Positions 17,701 to 25,627 of a stretch of 64,000 bases of DNA are shown here, piece after piece (within the stretch, counting starts at the first letter, position 1; the number at the start of each line of letters is the position of its first letter). The stretch comes from CAYOUV01 sp963790075 (GTDB lineage: Bacteria > Chloroflexota > Anaerolineae > Anaerolineales > Villigracilaceae): contig CAWBNG010000004.1 in the NCBI GenBank assembly GCA_963790075.1, positions 1,178,001 to 1,242,000 of the forward strand, given 5' to 3'. Below the pieces are notes generated by a model, which did no database searches, was not told where the DNA came from, and worked only from the letters and a program-made list of their open reading frames with translations. Both the position numbers and the translations under genes were made by a program.

Positions 17701-19146
17701 ATGGCAACCTACACTCCAACCATGATCCTGGCGATCCTGCCGGAAATCCTGCTTCTGGCCCTTGGAATTCTGATCTTGATCCTTGAGCCATTTTTGAAAG
17801 AAGAGAAGCGCCGAAATCTCGGCTGGTTGACAGCTGGTGGCTTACTGGCCAGCATCTTTATCAGTATTTTTATCGGCCGCCCCGGTGATCCGCAAATGGT
17901 CTTCGGCGGGATGTTGCGATATGACTGGCTGGGCTTCTTCTTCAAGATGCTATTCATGTTTGGCGCAGCTGCCACAGCATTGTTCCTGATGGACATGGAA
18001 CGTGTGGGCCGACGTGGTGAGGTTTATTTGCTGCTGCTCGCGGCGACCTTGGGCATGAATTTGATGGCCACGGCCGCCGACCTGATCATGCTTTACCTGG
18101 CAATCGAAACCACCTCGATTCCGCTATATGTTTTGGCCGGTTTCATGCTGACGGACGACCGTTCGACCGAAGCCGGATTCAAATACTTGCTTTTCGGGGC
18201 AATGACCTCAGCTGTCATGCTGTATGGTTTCAGTCTGCTTTACGGCTTTACCGGCACGACCAGCATTTACGATCTGGCCGCCATGTTTACAGCCGGTCAG
18301 CATTCGATGATCCTGGCGATTGGGACCATCATGCTGATCCTGGTTGGGTTGGGTTTCAAGGTTTCACTGGTCCCGTTCCACTTTTGGGCTCCGGATGTGT
18401 ACGAAGGTGCGCCGACGCCGGTGGCCGGATTCCTGTCCACCGCCTCGAAAGCAGCTGGATTTGCTGTTCTGATGCGTCTTTTCGTGGTCGCTTTCCCAGA
18501 ATTTTATATTTCCTGGGCTTCCATTCTGGCCGTCCTGGCCGTAATCACCATGACTGTCGGAAACCTGCTGGCCTTGACGCAAAAGAACATCAAGCGCATG
18601 CTGGCCTACTCATCAATAGCGCATGCTGGCTACGCCATGATCGGTGTGGTGGCGGTGTCGAAGCTGGGCGTGACCAGTGTGGTCTTCTATCTCCTGGCAT
18701 ATATCCTGACCAACCTGGCTGCCTTTGGGATCGTGATGGCCTTTGGGCGCGTTGCCGGTTCTGACGAGATATCAGCCTATGCCGGCCTGAGCCGCCGGGC
18801 ACCCGGATTGGCGCTGGCAATGCTGGTAGCCTTTCTGTCCCTGGCAGGCATGCCTCCCTTCGGCGGATTTGTTGCCAAGGTCTTCGTCTTCGCTGCTGCC
18901 GTCCAGTCGCAGATGGTCTGGCTGGCTGTTGTGGGCATCTTGAACTCGATCATCGGCCTCTACTACTATCTGACAGTGTTGAAGGTCGTTTACTTGTACC
19001 GTTCCGAAGATGAGGACAAACCCGTACCGCTTACTCGCCCATATAGCATCGCTCTGGTCGTCTTGTCAGTCGGTATCCTGCTGGTTGGTACGTTGTTTGC
19101 ACCCTGGTTCAGCCTATCCGGTGCTGCAGCGCTAAACTTGTTCTAA
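17701..19146 (+). CDS. nuoN: NADH-quinone oxidoreductase subunit N
   Basis: A 481-residue antiporter-like subunit. Key residues are present: glutamate in LYLAIETTSIPLYVLAGF, lysine in GFKVSLVPFHFWAPDVYEGAPTPVA, lysine in STASKAAGF and the late lysine of GGFVAKVFVF. The ribosome binding site GGAGGTG lies within the end of the preceding nuoM, so the two are tightly coupled. It closes the nuo cluster; the next gene has its own promoter. Confidence 0.95.
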   Translation: MATYTPTMILAILPEILLLALGILILILEPFLKEEKRRNLGWLTAGGLLASIFISIFIGRPGDPQMVFGGMLRYDWLGFFFKMLFMFGAAATALFLMDMERVGRRGEVYLLLLAATLGMNLMATAADLIMLYLAIETTSIPLYVLAGFMLTDDRSTEAGFKYLLFGAMTSAVMLYGFSLLYGFTGTTSIYDLAAMFTAGQHSMILAIGTIMLILVGLGFKVSLVPFHFWAPDVYEGAPTPVAGFLSTASKAAGFAVLMRLFVVAFPEFYISWASILAVLAVITMTVGNLLALTQKNIKRMLAYSSIAHAGYAMIGVVAVSKLGVTSVVFYLLAYILTNLAAFGIVMAFGRVAGSDEISAYAGLSRRAPGLALAMLVAFLSLAGMPPFGGFVAKVFVFAAAVQSQMVWLAVVGILNSIIGLYYYLTVLKVVYLYRSEDEDKPVPLTRPYSIALVVLSVGILLVGTLFAPWFSLSGAAALNLF

Positions 19147-19150
19147 TTAA

Positions 19151-19180
19151 TTGACGAACCTTAAAGCCCTGTGATATAAT
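19151..19180 (+). promoter_or_regulatory. Promoter of the F0 ATP synthase cluster
   Basis: TTGACG (19151-19156), an 18-nt spacer and TATAAT (19175-19180) form a near-consensus sigma-70 promoter. The ATG of the first gene is only 8 nt past the -10 box, so the mRNA should begin at or 1-2 nt before the start codon. Confidence 0.65.
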
Positions 19181-19188
19181 CCGCAACC

Positions 19189-19494
19189 ATGAGCCAACCC
19201 GACCGCCAGGGCAAAGAACGTATCCAATACGCTCTCAACTTGACACTGGCTGGTGTGGCCGGACAGGTTGGATGTCTGACCCTGGTCGTTATTTTGGTTG
19301 CCATGTTTGCGGGATTGTGGCTGGATAATTATCTGGGAACCAAGCCACTTTTTACAATTCTTCTCCTGATCGGCAGTGTGCCGGTGACGCTCTTTCTGAT
19401 GTTCAGAGTTGTGCGGGCAGCAACCAGTCGTATCAATCCGGTCGAGAAGAAACCCACAATCGAGCCCCCTGAGGAGGATACCGATCGTGAGTGA
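19189..19494 (+). CDS. atpZ: AtpZ/AtpI-type small membrane protein of ATP synthase
   Basis: A 101-residue protein with two membrane helices (about residues 27-48 and 53-72). Its short conserved core AGLWLDNYLGTKPLFTILLLIGSVP matches the ATPase_gene1 (AtpZ/AtpI) family. It ends in an acidic tail. These proteins precede atpB in many bacteria and assist c-ring assembly or Mg2+/Ca2+ supply. The gene opens the cluster and its stop overlaps the GTG start of atpB. Confidence 0.82.
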   Translation: MSQPDRQGKERIQYALNLTLAGVAGQVGCLTLVVILVAMFAGLWLDNYLGTKPLFTILLLIGSVPVTLFLMFRVVRAATSRINPVEKKPTIEPPEEDTDRE

Positions 19495-20578
19495 GACACC
19501 CAAAAAAGGTTGGCGGTGGGGTATTCATCGCTGGTTTGTGCTATTTGCCATCGTCGGCGGATATTTCGCCGCCCGAGCATATCCACCCCTCCAGCCGCAC
19601 GTTCAGCTCCCGGCTGAGCACGTCCCCCCAATTACAATATACCTGGTCGTCTTTGCAGTCCTGGCAATTTTAATGACTGTCGTTACCCGTCGCTGGGAGG
19701 GAATCTTTGCTGCCGGCTTGTTTGGCGTCATGGCTGCATTGCCTCTGTTTTTCGATTTTGCCTGGACCAATACGCTCAATGCACTCGTGATTGCCGACCT
19801 GATCCTATTGGTGATCGGGTTCGGTGTCTATCGTGCCATTTCGGGCGGATCTTTGGTCCCAAAGGGATTTTCCGGTGCAATCGAGGCCTTGCTGGAGGTC
19901 ATCTATAATTTGACCGAAGGTACGGCTGGTAAGTGGGCAAAATTTATATTTCCCTGGTTTGCTACGATCACCATGCTGGTTCTGATAGCAAACTGGATGG
20001 AATTAATCCCCATGGTTGACAGTGTCGGCCTCATCGAACCGCAAGGTCATTATGCTGTCCAGGATCTGGGTTGGGCGAATGCACTGGTTAAACCCGCGGC
20101 TGCACATGCTGCGGAAGGCGCACAGGCGGAGGGTTTTACGCTGGTTCCATTTGTGCGTGTCGTTTCAACCGACCTGAACTTCACTGTTGCCCTGGCCCTG
20201 ATTGCCGTTATTATGGTGCAGGTGATTGGTTTCAAATCCCAGGGATCGAGTTATCTGACCAAGTTTTGGAACACCCGGACCTTATTCAGTAAGCCAATTT
20301 TTGGCGTGATTGACTTTGCAGTCGGCATCCTGGAATTGGTGTCTGAATTCTCGAAAATTCTTTCGTTTGCCTTCCGGTTGTTCGGAAATATCTTTGCCGG
20401 TTCGGTTTTGTTGTTCGTCATCGGCTCGCTCGTTCCGGTTTTTGCGCAATCCGCCTTTCTATTACTTGAATTCTTCGTCGGCATGATTCAGGCAATCGTT
20501 TTTGGTATGCTGACCATGACCTTTATGGCTCAGGCAACCCAGGGACACAGCGAGCATCACGAAGAAGCACACGCATAG
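19487..20578 (+). CDS. atpB: ATP synthase F0 subunit a
   Basis: A 363-residue protein read from the GTG at 19487, which has a GAGGAGG site 9 nt upstream; a longer upstream frame is not used. The essential arginine is in FAFRLFGNIFAGSVLLFVIGSL. The other hallmark VSTDLNFTVALALIAVIMVQVIGF is present. The N-terminus carries about 90 extra residues with two to three helices before the core begins near GFSGAIEALLEVIYNL, longer than E. coli subunit a. A histidine-rich tail (HSEHHEEAHA) closes it. It forms the proton half-channels against the c-ring. Confidence 0.94.
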   Translation: MSETPKKGWRWGIHRWFVLFAIVGGYFAARAYPPLQPHVQLPAEHVPPITIYLVVFAVLAILMTVVTRRWEGIFAAGLFGVMAALPLFFDFAWTNTLNALVIADLILLVIGFGVYRAISGGSLVPKGFSGAIEALLEVIYNLTEGTAGKWAKFIFPWFATITMLVLIANWMELIPMVDSVGLIEPQGHYAVQDLGWANALVKPAAAHAAEGAQAEGFTLVPFVRVVSTDLNFTVALALIAVIMVQVIGFKSQGSSYLTKFWNTRTLFSKPIFGVIDFAVGILELVSEFSKILSFAFRLFGNIFAGSVLLFVIGSLVPVFAQSAFLLLEFFVGMIQAIVFGMLTMTFMAQATQGHSEHHEEAHA

Positions 20579-20588
20579 GATTTTTATA

Positions 20589-20647
20589 TTTCGGGCGGAA
20601 ACGCCCGGGTTAAACACCATACCATCTGGCGGTTCTCCCGCCCGAAA
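20589..20647 (+). promoter_or_regulatory. Alternative hairpins in the atpB-atpE intergenic leader
   Basis: A short hairpin GGGCG-gaaa-CGCCC starts at about 20593. It competes with a longer perfect 10-bp pairing, TTTCGGGCGG (20589-20598) with CCGCCCGAAA (20638-20647). The atpE ribosome binding site (GGAGG) lies just downstream. The arrangement could set the higher translation or stability needed for subunit c. Confidence 0.45.
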
Positions 20648-20669
20648 CCAGATACGGAGGTATTTCGAA

Positions 20670-20909
20670 ATGGATTTAGCTGCAGCCACTATCCTTGGCA
20701 AATTAATCGGTGCTGGCCTGGCCATGATTGGTGCCATTGGTGCGGGTGCCGGTATCGGCATCGTCACCAGCGGTGCTGTCCAGGCTATGGGCCGCAACCC
20801 GGACGCTACCGGTACGATCCAGACCAACATGATCCTCGGCATCGCCTTTGCCGAAGCCGTTGCAATTTATTGTCTGGTGGTCGCGCTCCTGATTTTGTTC
20901 GTTTTCTAA
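20670..20909 (+). CDS. atpE: ATP synthase F0 subunit c
   Basis: A 79-residue hairpin of two helices. The glycine-rich first helix reads IGAIGAGAGIGIV, the polar loop is GRNPDATGTIQ, and the ion-binding glutamate is in GIAFAEAVAIYCLVVALLI. The residues around it lack the ES/ET and helix-1 glutamine of sodium-binding c-rings, so proton coupling is inferred. A strong GGAGG site precedes the ATG. Confidence 0.96.
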   Translation: MDLAAATILGKLIGAGLAMIGAIGAGAGIGIVTSGAVQAMGRNPDATGTIQTNMILGIAFAEAVAIYCLVVALLILFVF

Positions 20910-20927
20910 AAACAGGAGGAGGACACC

Positions 20928-21662
20928 TTGGAAAAACTGGGTCTTAATTTAGGATATTTGCTCGTTCAGATATTCAACTTCATCATCATGATCGTGGTGC
21001 TGCGTGCCTGGGTCTATAAACCGATTCTGGCTATGCTCGAAAAGCGCCGCCAGACGATCGCACAGGGACTTGAGGATGCTCGGGTGGCTGCCGAGGCACG
21101 TGCCAATGCTGAAAAAGAAGCTGAGAATATTCTTGCAAACGCTCAGGCCGAAGCGAGCCAGGTGATCCGTGAGGCAACCGAGCGTGCTGATTCAGCAGCT
21201 AAAGATGTGCGCTCGGAAGCGGAAACCGAGATTGCCAAAATGCGTGAGGTAACTAAGGCGGATGCGGAAATCGAGCGTAATCGCATTCTCGGTGATTTGC
21301 GCGGACAGGTTGCAGCGCTGGCGATTTCCGCAGCGCAAAAACTGGTCGGCATTGCCCTGGATGACAAACGCCAGCATGCGCTGTTGGATGAATTCTTCTC
21401 CGGTGTCAAATCCGGTAAAGTTATCGTACTGGATGAGGTTAACTTCAAGGGTGCCTCTGCCGAAATCACCAGCGCCTTGCCTCTTTCCAAGGACGAGGAA
21501 GCCATCGTCAAAAAGGATATCCTTTCCAAAACCGGCGCGCAAGCCGTCACTTTCCGGGTTGACCCTTCGATCCTCGGCGGTCTGGTCATCAAAGTCGGTG
21601 ACAAGGTGCTGGATGGTTCGGTCTCGGGCAAGCTCGAAGGCCTGCGCCAGAATTTGAATTAA
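20928..21662 (+). CDS. atpF: ATP synthase subunit b fused to a truncated delta domain
   Basis: A 244-residue protein starting at TTG after AGGAGGAGG. Residues about 1-160 are a normal subunit b: one N-terminal helix, then a long alanine/glutamate-rich coiled coil (AEARANAEKEAENILANAQAE) ending in AISAAQKLVGIALDD. Residues about 165-244 match the C-terminal domain of subunit delta: ITSALPLSKDEEAIV, then VDPSILGGLVIKVGDKVLDGS and GKLEGL. The six-helix N-terminal domain of delta, which grips the F1 alpha subunits, is missing. No separate atpH and no atpA, G, D or C follow; murE follows instead. Confidence 0.88.
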   Translation: MEKLGLNLGYLLVQIFNFIIMIVVLRAWVYKPILAMLEKRRQTIAQGLEDARVAAEARANAEKEAENILANAQAEASQVIREATERADSAAKDVRSEAETEIAKMREVTKADAEIERNRILGDLRGQVAALAISAAQKLVGIALDDKRQHALLDEFFSGVKSGKVIVLDEVNFKGASAEITSALPLSKDEEAIVKKDILSKTGAQAVTFRVDPSILGGLVIKVGDKVLDGSVSGKLEGLRQNLN

Positions 21663-21734
21663 CTCCATTTGCACTCGGGAGGGTTTTGGCGATAAAATTA
21701 CCGATCGTCAAGACCCTCTTTGTTGTTTAAACAC

Positions 21735-23300
21735 ATGCCAACTCAACCTCCAGTCTTATTGACCAATCTTTTTGCAGAGTTCCCATTGAAGATCCTGCGT
21801 GGTGAGCCAATCGCGATTCCAATTTCCGGGATTGTTTCGGATTCGCGTCAGGTGATGCCCGGCTTTCTCTTCGTTGCCATGACGGGTGGCTCGTCCGATG
21901 GTCACGCCTACATTCGTGAAGCTGTTGCAAAAGGGGCTGCGGCTGTGGTAGGGGAACGAAGCGCGGATGATTTGTCCGTGCCTTACATTCAGGTGGAGAA
22001 TTCGCGCCAAGCGCTGGCTCATCTGGCGGCTGCCTATTACGGCTATCCAGCGCGCCATCTGACCATTATTGGCGTGACCGGTACGGATGGCAAGACGACT
22101 ACCAGCAATCTGATCTACCAGATCCTGCTGGCTGCTGGTCTCAAAGCTGGCATGATTTCAACGGTCAATGCTGTGATTGGCGATGAAGTGCTCGATACTG
22201 GTTTCCACGTTACCACGCCGGATGCGCCTGAAGTGCAGCGTTATCTAAAGCGTATGCTGGATGCCGGATTGACCCACGTGGTACTGGAAACCACTTCTCA
22301 TGGCTGGGCACAGTACCGGGTTGACGCCTGTGAATTTGACGTTGGCGTGATTACCAATATCACGCACGAGCATCTGGATTATCATGGATCTTTTGGAGCC
22401 TACCAGGCAGCCAAGGCCAGATTGTTGCTCGCATTAGGGGAGACGCAGCTTAAGTCTCGAGGTAATCCCAAACTGGCTGTGCTCAATCGGGATGATGGTT
22501 CGTATGACTACTTGCGTGGCGTGGTGCCGACCCGGGCGGTTTCTTATGGCTTGCGCCAGGAAGCTGACTTGCGCGCCGAGGATATCCGTTACGATCCTTC
22601 AGGGATTCAATTTACTGCAAAAACCAGCGATTTTCGCGTAACCATTGAGAGTAATTTGATTGGCGCCTACAATGTCTCGAATTGCCTGGCAGCCCTGGCA
22701 GCAACGGTTGCCGGTTTGGGGATCCCTCCGGAGACTGCGGCGAAAGGGATTGCCGGGCTGCCGGGCATCCCTGGGCGTATGGAGCGGATCGACCTGGGGC
22801 AGGAGTTCTCGGCCATTGTGGATTTTGCCCATACTCCGAATGCACTCCGGGTCGCCTTGCAAGCAGCTCGCCTGATGACAAATGGCCGCGTCATCGCCGT
22901 ATTCGGTTCGGCCGGTCTGCGTGACCGCGAGAAGCGACGCATGATGGCCGAGGTCTCAGCCGAGCTGGCTGACCTGACGGTTCTGACCGCCGAAGATCCG
23001 CGCACCGAATCGCTGGATGCCATCCTGGAAGAAATGGCCCAAGGCGCGCGCACCAAAGGTGCTGTCGAAGGCCAGACTTTTTGGCGCGTGCCCGATCGCG
23101 GGGAAGCGCTCCGCTTTGCGCTGCAATTGGCCAAGCCTGATGATATCGTCCTGGCTTGTGGTAAGGGACACGAACAATCCATGTGTTTTGGTGAGATTGA
23201 ATATCCTTGGGACGAACGTGTTGCGCTGCGCGCTGCCTTGGCGGAATACCTGCATGTGGATGGCCCTAAAATGCCTTATCTACCCACGCAGAATGCATAG
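21735..23300 (+). CDS. murE: UDP-N-acetylmuramoyl-tripeptide synthetase (MurE)
   Basis: A 521-residue Mur ligase read from the ATG at 21735. It shows the ATP loop GVTGTDGKTTTSN, the metal and ATP-binding ITHEHLDYHGSFGAYQAAKARLL with the lysine carbamylated in Mur ligases, the third-domain VDFAHTPNALRVALQAAR, and VFGSAGLRDREKRRMMAEV. The motif that selects the amino acid reads EDPRTES, not the classical DNPR of diaminopimelate-adding enzymes. The residue added (diaminopimelate, lysine or ornithine) is therefore open. The gene stands outside any division/cell-wall cluster, next to the F0 genes. No ribosome binding site is visible. Confidence 0.88.
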   Translation: MPTQPPVLLTNLFAEFPLKILRGEPIAIPISGIVSDSRQVMPGFLFVAMTGGSSDGHAYIREAVAKGAAAVVGERSADDLSVPYIQVENSRQALAHLAAAYYGYPARHLTIIGVTGTDGKTTTSNLIYQILLAAGLKAGMISTVNAVIGDEVLDTGFHVTTPDAPEVQRYLKRMLDAGLTHVVLETTSHGWAQYRVDACEFDVGVITNITHEHLDYHGSFGAYQAAKARLLLALGETQLKSRGNPKLAVLNRDDGSYDYLRGVVPTRAVSYGLRQEADLRAEDIRYDPSGIQFTAKTSDFRVTIESNLIGAYNVSNCLAALAATVAGLGIPPETAAKGIAGLPGIPGRMERIDLGQEFSAIVDFAHTPNALRVALQAARLMTNGRVIAVFGSAGLRDREKRRMMAEVSAELADLTVLTAEDPRTESLDAILEEMAQGARTKGAVEGQTFWRVPDRGEALRFALQLAKPDDIVLACGKGHEQSMCFGEIEYPWDERVALRAALAEYLHVDGPKMPYLPTQNA

Positions 23301-23330
23301 TGATCCCAGCCAGTATTTAGGAGGTAATTG

Positions 23331-23927
23331 ATGTCCCAGGATTGGAACTCCCCCGTCACGCTGACCGGGAAATACGTCAGGTTGGAGCCGATGACCGAAG
23401 AGCACGTCCCCGGCTTGAGTTTGGTGGGACTCGACAACTCCATTTGGCAACACATGTTGTATGGACAGATGCACAGTGAGGCGGATATGCGCGCCTGGGT
23501 CCGTGAAATCCTGTCTCGCGCTGCAACAGGTACGGATTTACCATTTGTGGCAATTCACCTGGAATCGGGCCGAGTGGCGGGCGCAACTCGCTACCTGGAC
23601 ATGCGCCCTGCCCACCGCGGATTGGAGATCGGTGGAACTTGGTATGGGCTTGATTTCCAGCGCACGGCGGTCAACACCGAGTGTAAGTACCTGCTACTGC
23701 AGTATGCCTTTGAAATCTTGGGCTGCATCCGCGTACAATTCAAAGCGGACCAGCGTAACGAGCGCTCTTTGCGGGCCATCGAACGTCTCGGGGCTAAGCG
23801 CGAAGGCGTATTGCGCAACCATAGGGTTTTGCCAGACGGACGTTTCCGTAATTCGGTTTATTACAGTATTCTGGATAGTGAATGGCCGGCGGTGAAGGTC
23901 AAACTCGAAGAAAAATTGCGGCGCTGA
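23331..23927 (+). CDS. GNAT acetyltransferase (RimJ/RimL type)
   Basis: A 198-residue protein with a clear AGGAGGT site before the ATG. It begins with the RimJ/RimL pattern LTGKYVRLEPMTEEHV, continues through GATRYLDMRPAHRGLEIGGTWYG, and has the acetyl-CoA loop and helix region with FKADQRNERSLRAIERLGAKREGVLRNH. The family transfers acetyl groups to protein N-termini or small amines. The substrate is unknown. It lies just before the distal end of the integron array. Confidence 0.88.
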   Translation: MSQDWNSPVTLTGKYVRLEPMTEEHVPGLSLVGLDNSIWQHMLYGQMHSEADMRAWVREILSRAATGTDLPFVAIHLESGRVAGATRYLDMRPAHRGLEIGGTWYGLDFQRTAVNTECKYLLLQYAFEILGCIRVQFKADQRNERSLRAIERLGAKREGVLRNHRVLPDGRFRNSVYYSILDSEWPAVKVKLEEKLRR

Positions 23928-24119
23928 CAATTTGCCCTCATGACCGTATCTTGAGTGCGAATAGCTTGTCAGTCGGAAACACACTTGTCGCTGAAAATTT
24001 AATTCTTTTTCCTCCTTGAGACAAGGTAATTGACCAGCTACAATTGCACATAATTTCATAGAGATGATAAGAAAATTCATAATAAATTTTCTCTTTTGCA
24101 ATACTCGTTCTGATATTCG

Positions 24120-24181
24120 AGTACAGAATTACTTCTTTTTGACGTTGAGAATCAACCTGACAGGTGCACCCGGTGTTGGGT
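24120..24181 (-). other. attC remnant after the Sir2 cassette
   Basis: On the minus strand the site opens with ACCCAAC (24181-24175), matching RYYYAAC, 16 nt after the Sir2 stop. About 60 nt then match the attC at 27073-27202 (shared CGTCAAAA.G.AGT..TT.TGT.CTCGAA.AT pattern). The similarity then stops and no GTTRRRY partner is found, so the site looks truncated. Confidence 0.6.
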
Positions 24182-24196
24182 GATTTTTTTGCAATG

Positions 24197-24991
24197 CTAC
24201 CTCTTATGGCCACTGCCCAGTTTTTCTACAATGGCTGGTATTACGTCTGCGACATCAGCCCTAATCACTATTTTTGCAATCGGGTCCAATATTGTGGGAT
24301 TCAGGTTGAAAATCATCATTTTCTTTCCCTGCTCACAAGCCTTCTCTATCAAGTTCATAACTGGCCCGCCAGAAAATGATGTGCCTACTGCCATGATCAC
24401 AGCGCATTCATGTAACAGTTTTTTTGCTTTTAACACCATCTGCACAGGTAATTGCTCACCAGTCAAAATTACATCTGGTTTCATTACTCCACCACAATGA
24501 CGACATTGTGGGATTTTTCCATTCTCAATGTATCGCTGCCAATGATATATACCTTCATCGGATCGGTAACAATTTATACATACAGCCCTGTCAATTGAGC
24601 CGTGCATTTCTATAACCCTTTGTGAACCAGCCTTCTGGTGAAGCCTATCTCCATTCATGGTGATAATTGCTTGAATATATCCACCAGTCTCCAACTCCGC
24701 CAATGCAATATGTGCTTGGTTTGGTTTTGCAGATAATATCATCTCAAGAAATGAACGAAAGTGGCTGTAAAAGGCCTCAGGTTTCTCCTTAAAGCCTTGA
24801 AGGGTCATCACCTCGGATATGTCATGCGGCATTTTTTCTATTTTTACCCACAATCCCTTGCCGGGACTCCGAAAGTCGGGTAAGCCGGATTGAGTAGAAA
24901 GTCCAGCGCCAGTGAGTGCTACACAAAATGGATGTTGCAATTGAATTTCGGCAACTTGATCGATTTTTCTTTGGTTTCCGATTTCTTCCAT
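24197..24991 (-). CDS. Sir2-family protein on an integron cassette
   Basis: A 264-residue sirtuin read from the ATG at 24991, which follows AAGGT. NAD-binding GAGLSTQSGLPDFRSPGKGLW, the catalytic histidine in EMHGS, and two zinc cysteine pairs (CINC and CRHC) are present, as is VGTSFSGGPV. The normally conserved TQN(I/V)DGLH segment reads TMNGDRLHQKAG, changing three residues of the NAD pocket. It could be a divergent deacylase or an NAD-consuming protein. It starts 25-30 nt after the cassette junction (GTTGCGT, 25022-25016 minus), as expected for a cassette gene. A normal sirtuin is encoded at 37604. Confidence 0.85.
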   Translation of the reverse strand: MEEIGNQRKIDQVAEIQLQHPFCVALTGAGLSTQSGLPDFRSPGKGLWVKIEKMPHDISEVMTLQGFKEKPEAFYSHFRSFLEMILSAKPNQAHIALAELETGGYIQAIITMNGDRLHQKAGSQRVIEMHGSIDRAVCINCYRSDEGIYHWQRYIENGKIPQCRHCGGVMKPDVILTGEQLPVQMVLKAKKLLHECAVIMAVGTSFSGGPVMNLIEKACEQGKKMMIFNLNPTILDPIAKIVIRADVADVIPAIVEKLGSGHKR

Positions 24992-25015
24992 GACATTTAC
25001 CTTGAAATCCCAGTT

Positions 25016-25096
25016 ACGCAACCGCTGGCGTTACCGGCGGCTGGATGGGTTTGGACAATGTTTATTAATACGGTAAACGCCAAAGCTAGAATCAAC
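25016..25096 (-). other. Degenerate attC between the DUF3597 and Sir2 cassettes
   Basis: The end next to Sir2 matches the other sites (plus strand ACGCAACCGCTGGCGTTACC; the 26.2 kb site has CAACGGCTGGCGTTACCGG). The arm GGCGTTACCG pairs with CGGTAAACGCC at about 25071-25081. The expected second core (GTTRRRY) is not recognisable, so the far boundary is uncertain. Confidence 0.5.
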
Positions 25097-25498
25097 TCGA
25101 TTAAGCGGGGCGATCGAGCGAGGGAGTAGTCCAATGCGACCGCCGTTCGCCCCGCTCGACGGGGTCGCCCATCTCGGCTCACGGGCATCATCATTCTGGT
25201 TCGAATGCTTTTTGACTGTATGGCATTACTAGAATGTCATGGGTGGGGCGTCCACTCCGCTACGCTGCGGAATGGTGTGGCGGGTGGTATCTTGTGGAGT
25301 TGAGAGACACCACACCGGGATGCCAACCAGGGCACATCGTCTCGATGTCCTTCGGGAGGAGCATCTGGGCAGACCGTTGCCGCCTATGAGAGAGAAGTCA
25401 CATTCTCCAATCGAGGTGTTACTTTGTTGTTTGTTTGCTGAGGATGTACTTCACAGACCAAGCGATTTCGAGGGAAAAGCATCTGCTATAAATACGAG

Positions 25499-25527
25499 AA
25501 AAGCCTGTCTTTATGAGGCAGGCTTTT
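25499..25527. terminator. Bidirectional terminator-like hairpin
   Basis: AAAAGCCTG (25499-25507) pairs with CAGGCTTTT (25519-25527), giving an A-tract/T-tract flanked stem readable in both directions. It lies downstream of the DUF3597 gene on the minus strand. Confidence 0.6.
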
Positions 25528-25586
25528 ATTAGAGAAATAGAAGGACGATCGTCAGACAGAAGAGGGGCCTGCCATCCAGTTTATCG

Positions 25587-25627
25587 GCCATGTGATGCTC
25601 AATAAGATTTTGAGAGCATCACATGGC
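25587..25627. repeat. Perfect 14-bp inverted repeat
   Basis: GCCATGTGATGCTC (25587-25600) and GAGCATCACATGGC (25614-25627) form a perfect stem with a 13-nt loop, 39 nt past the DUF3597 stop. There is no T run, so it is either an RNA-stabilising hairpin or a protein-binding palindrome. Confidence 0.55.

Noticed and set aside
23938..24213. Frame across the attC remnant on the minus strand, similar to one at 27006-27221
   Set aside because: The shared peptide is only the translation of the repeated attC sequence, not a gene.
25239..25532. 97-codon frame on the plus strand inside the cassette array
   Set aside because: It runs against the cassette direction, has no ribosome binding site and crosses the inverted repeats and a terminator; the protein has no motif.
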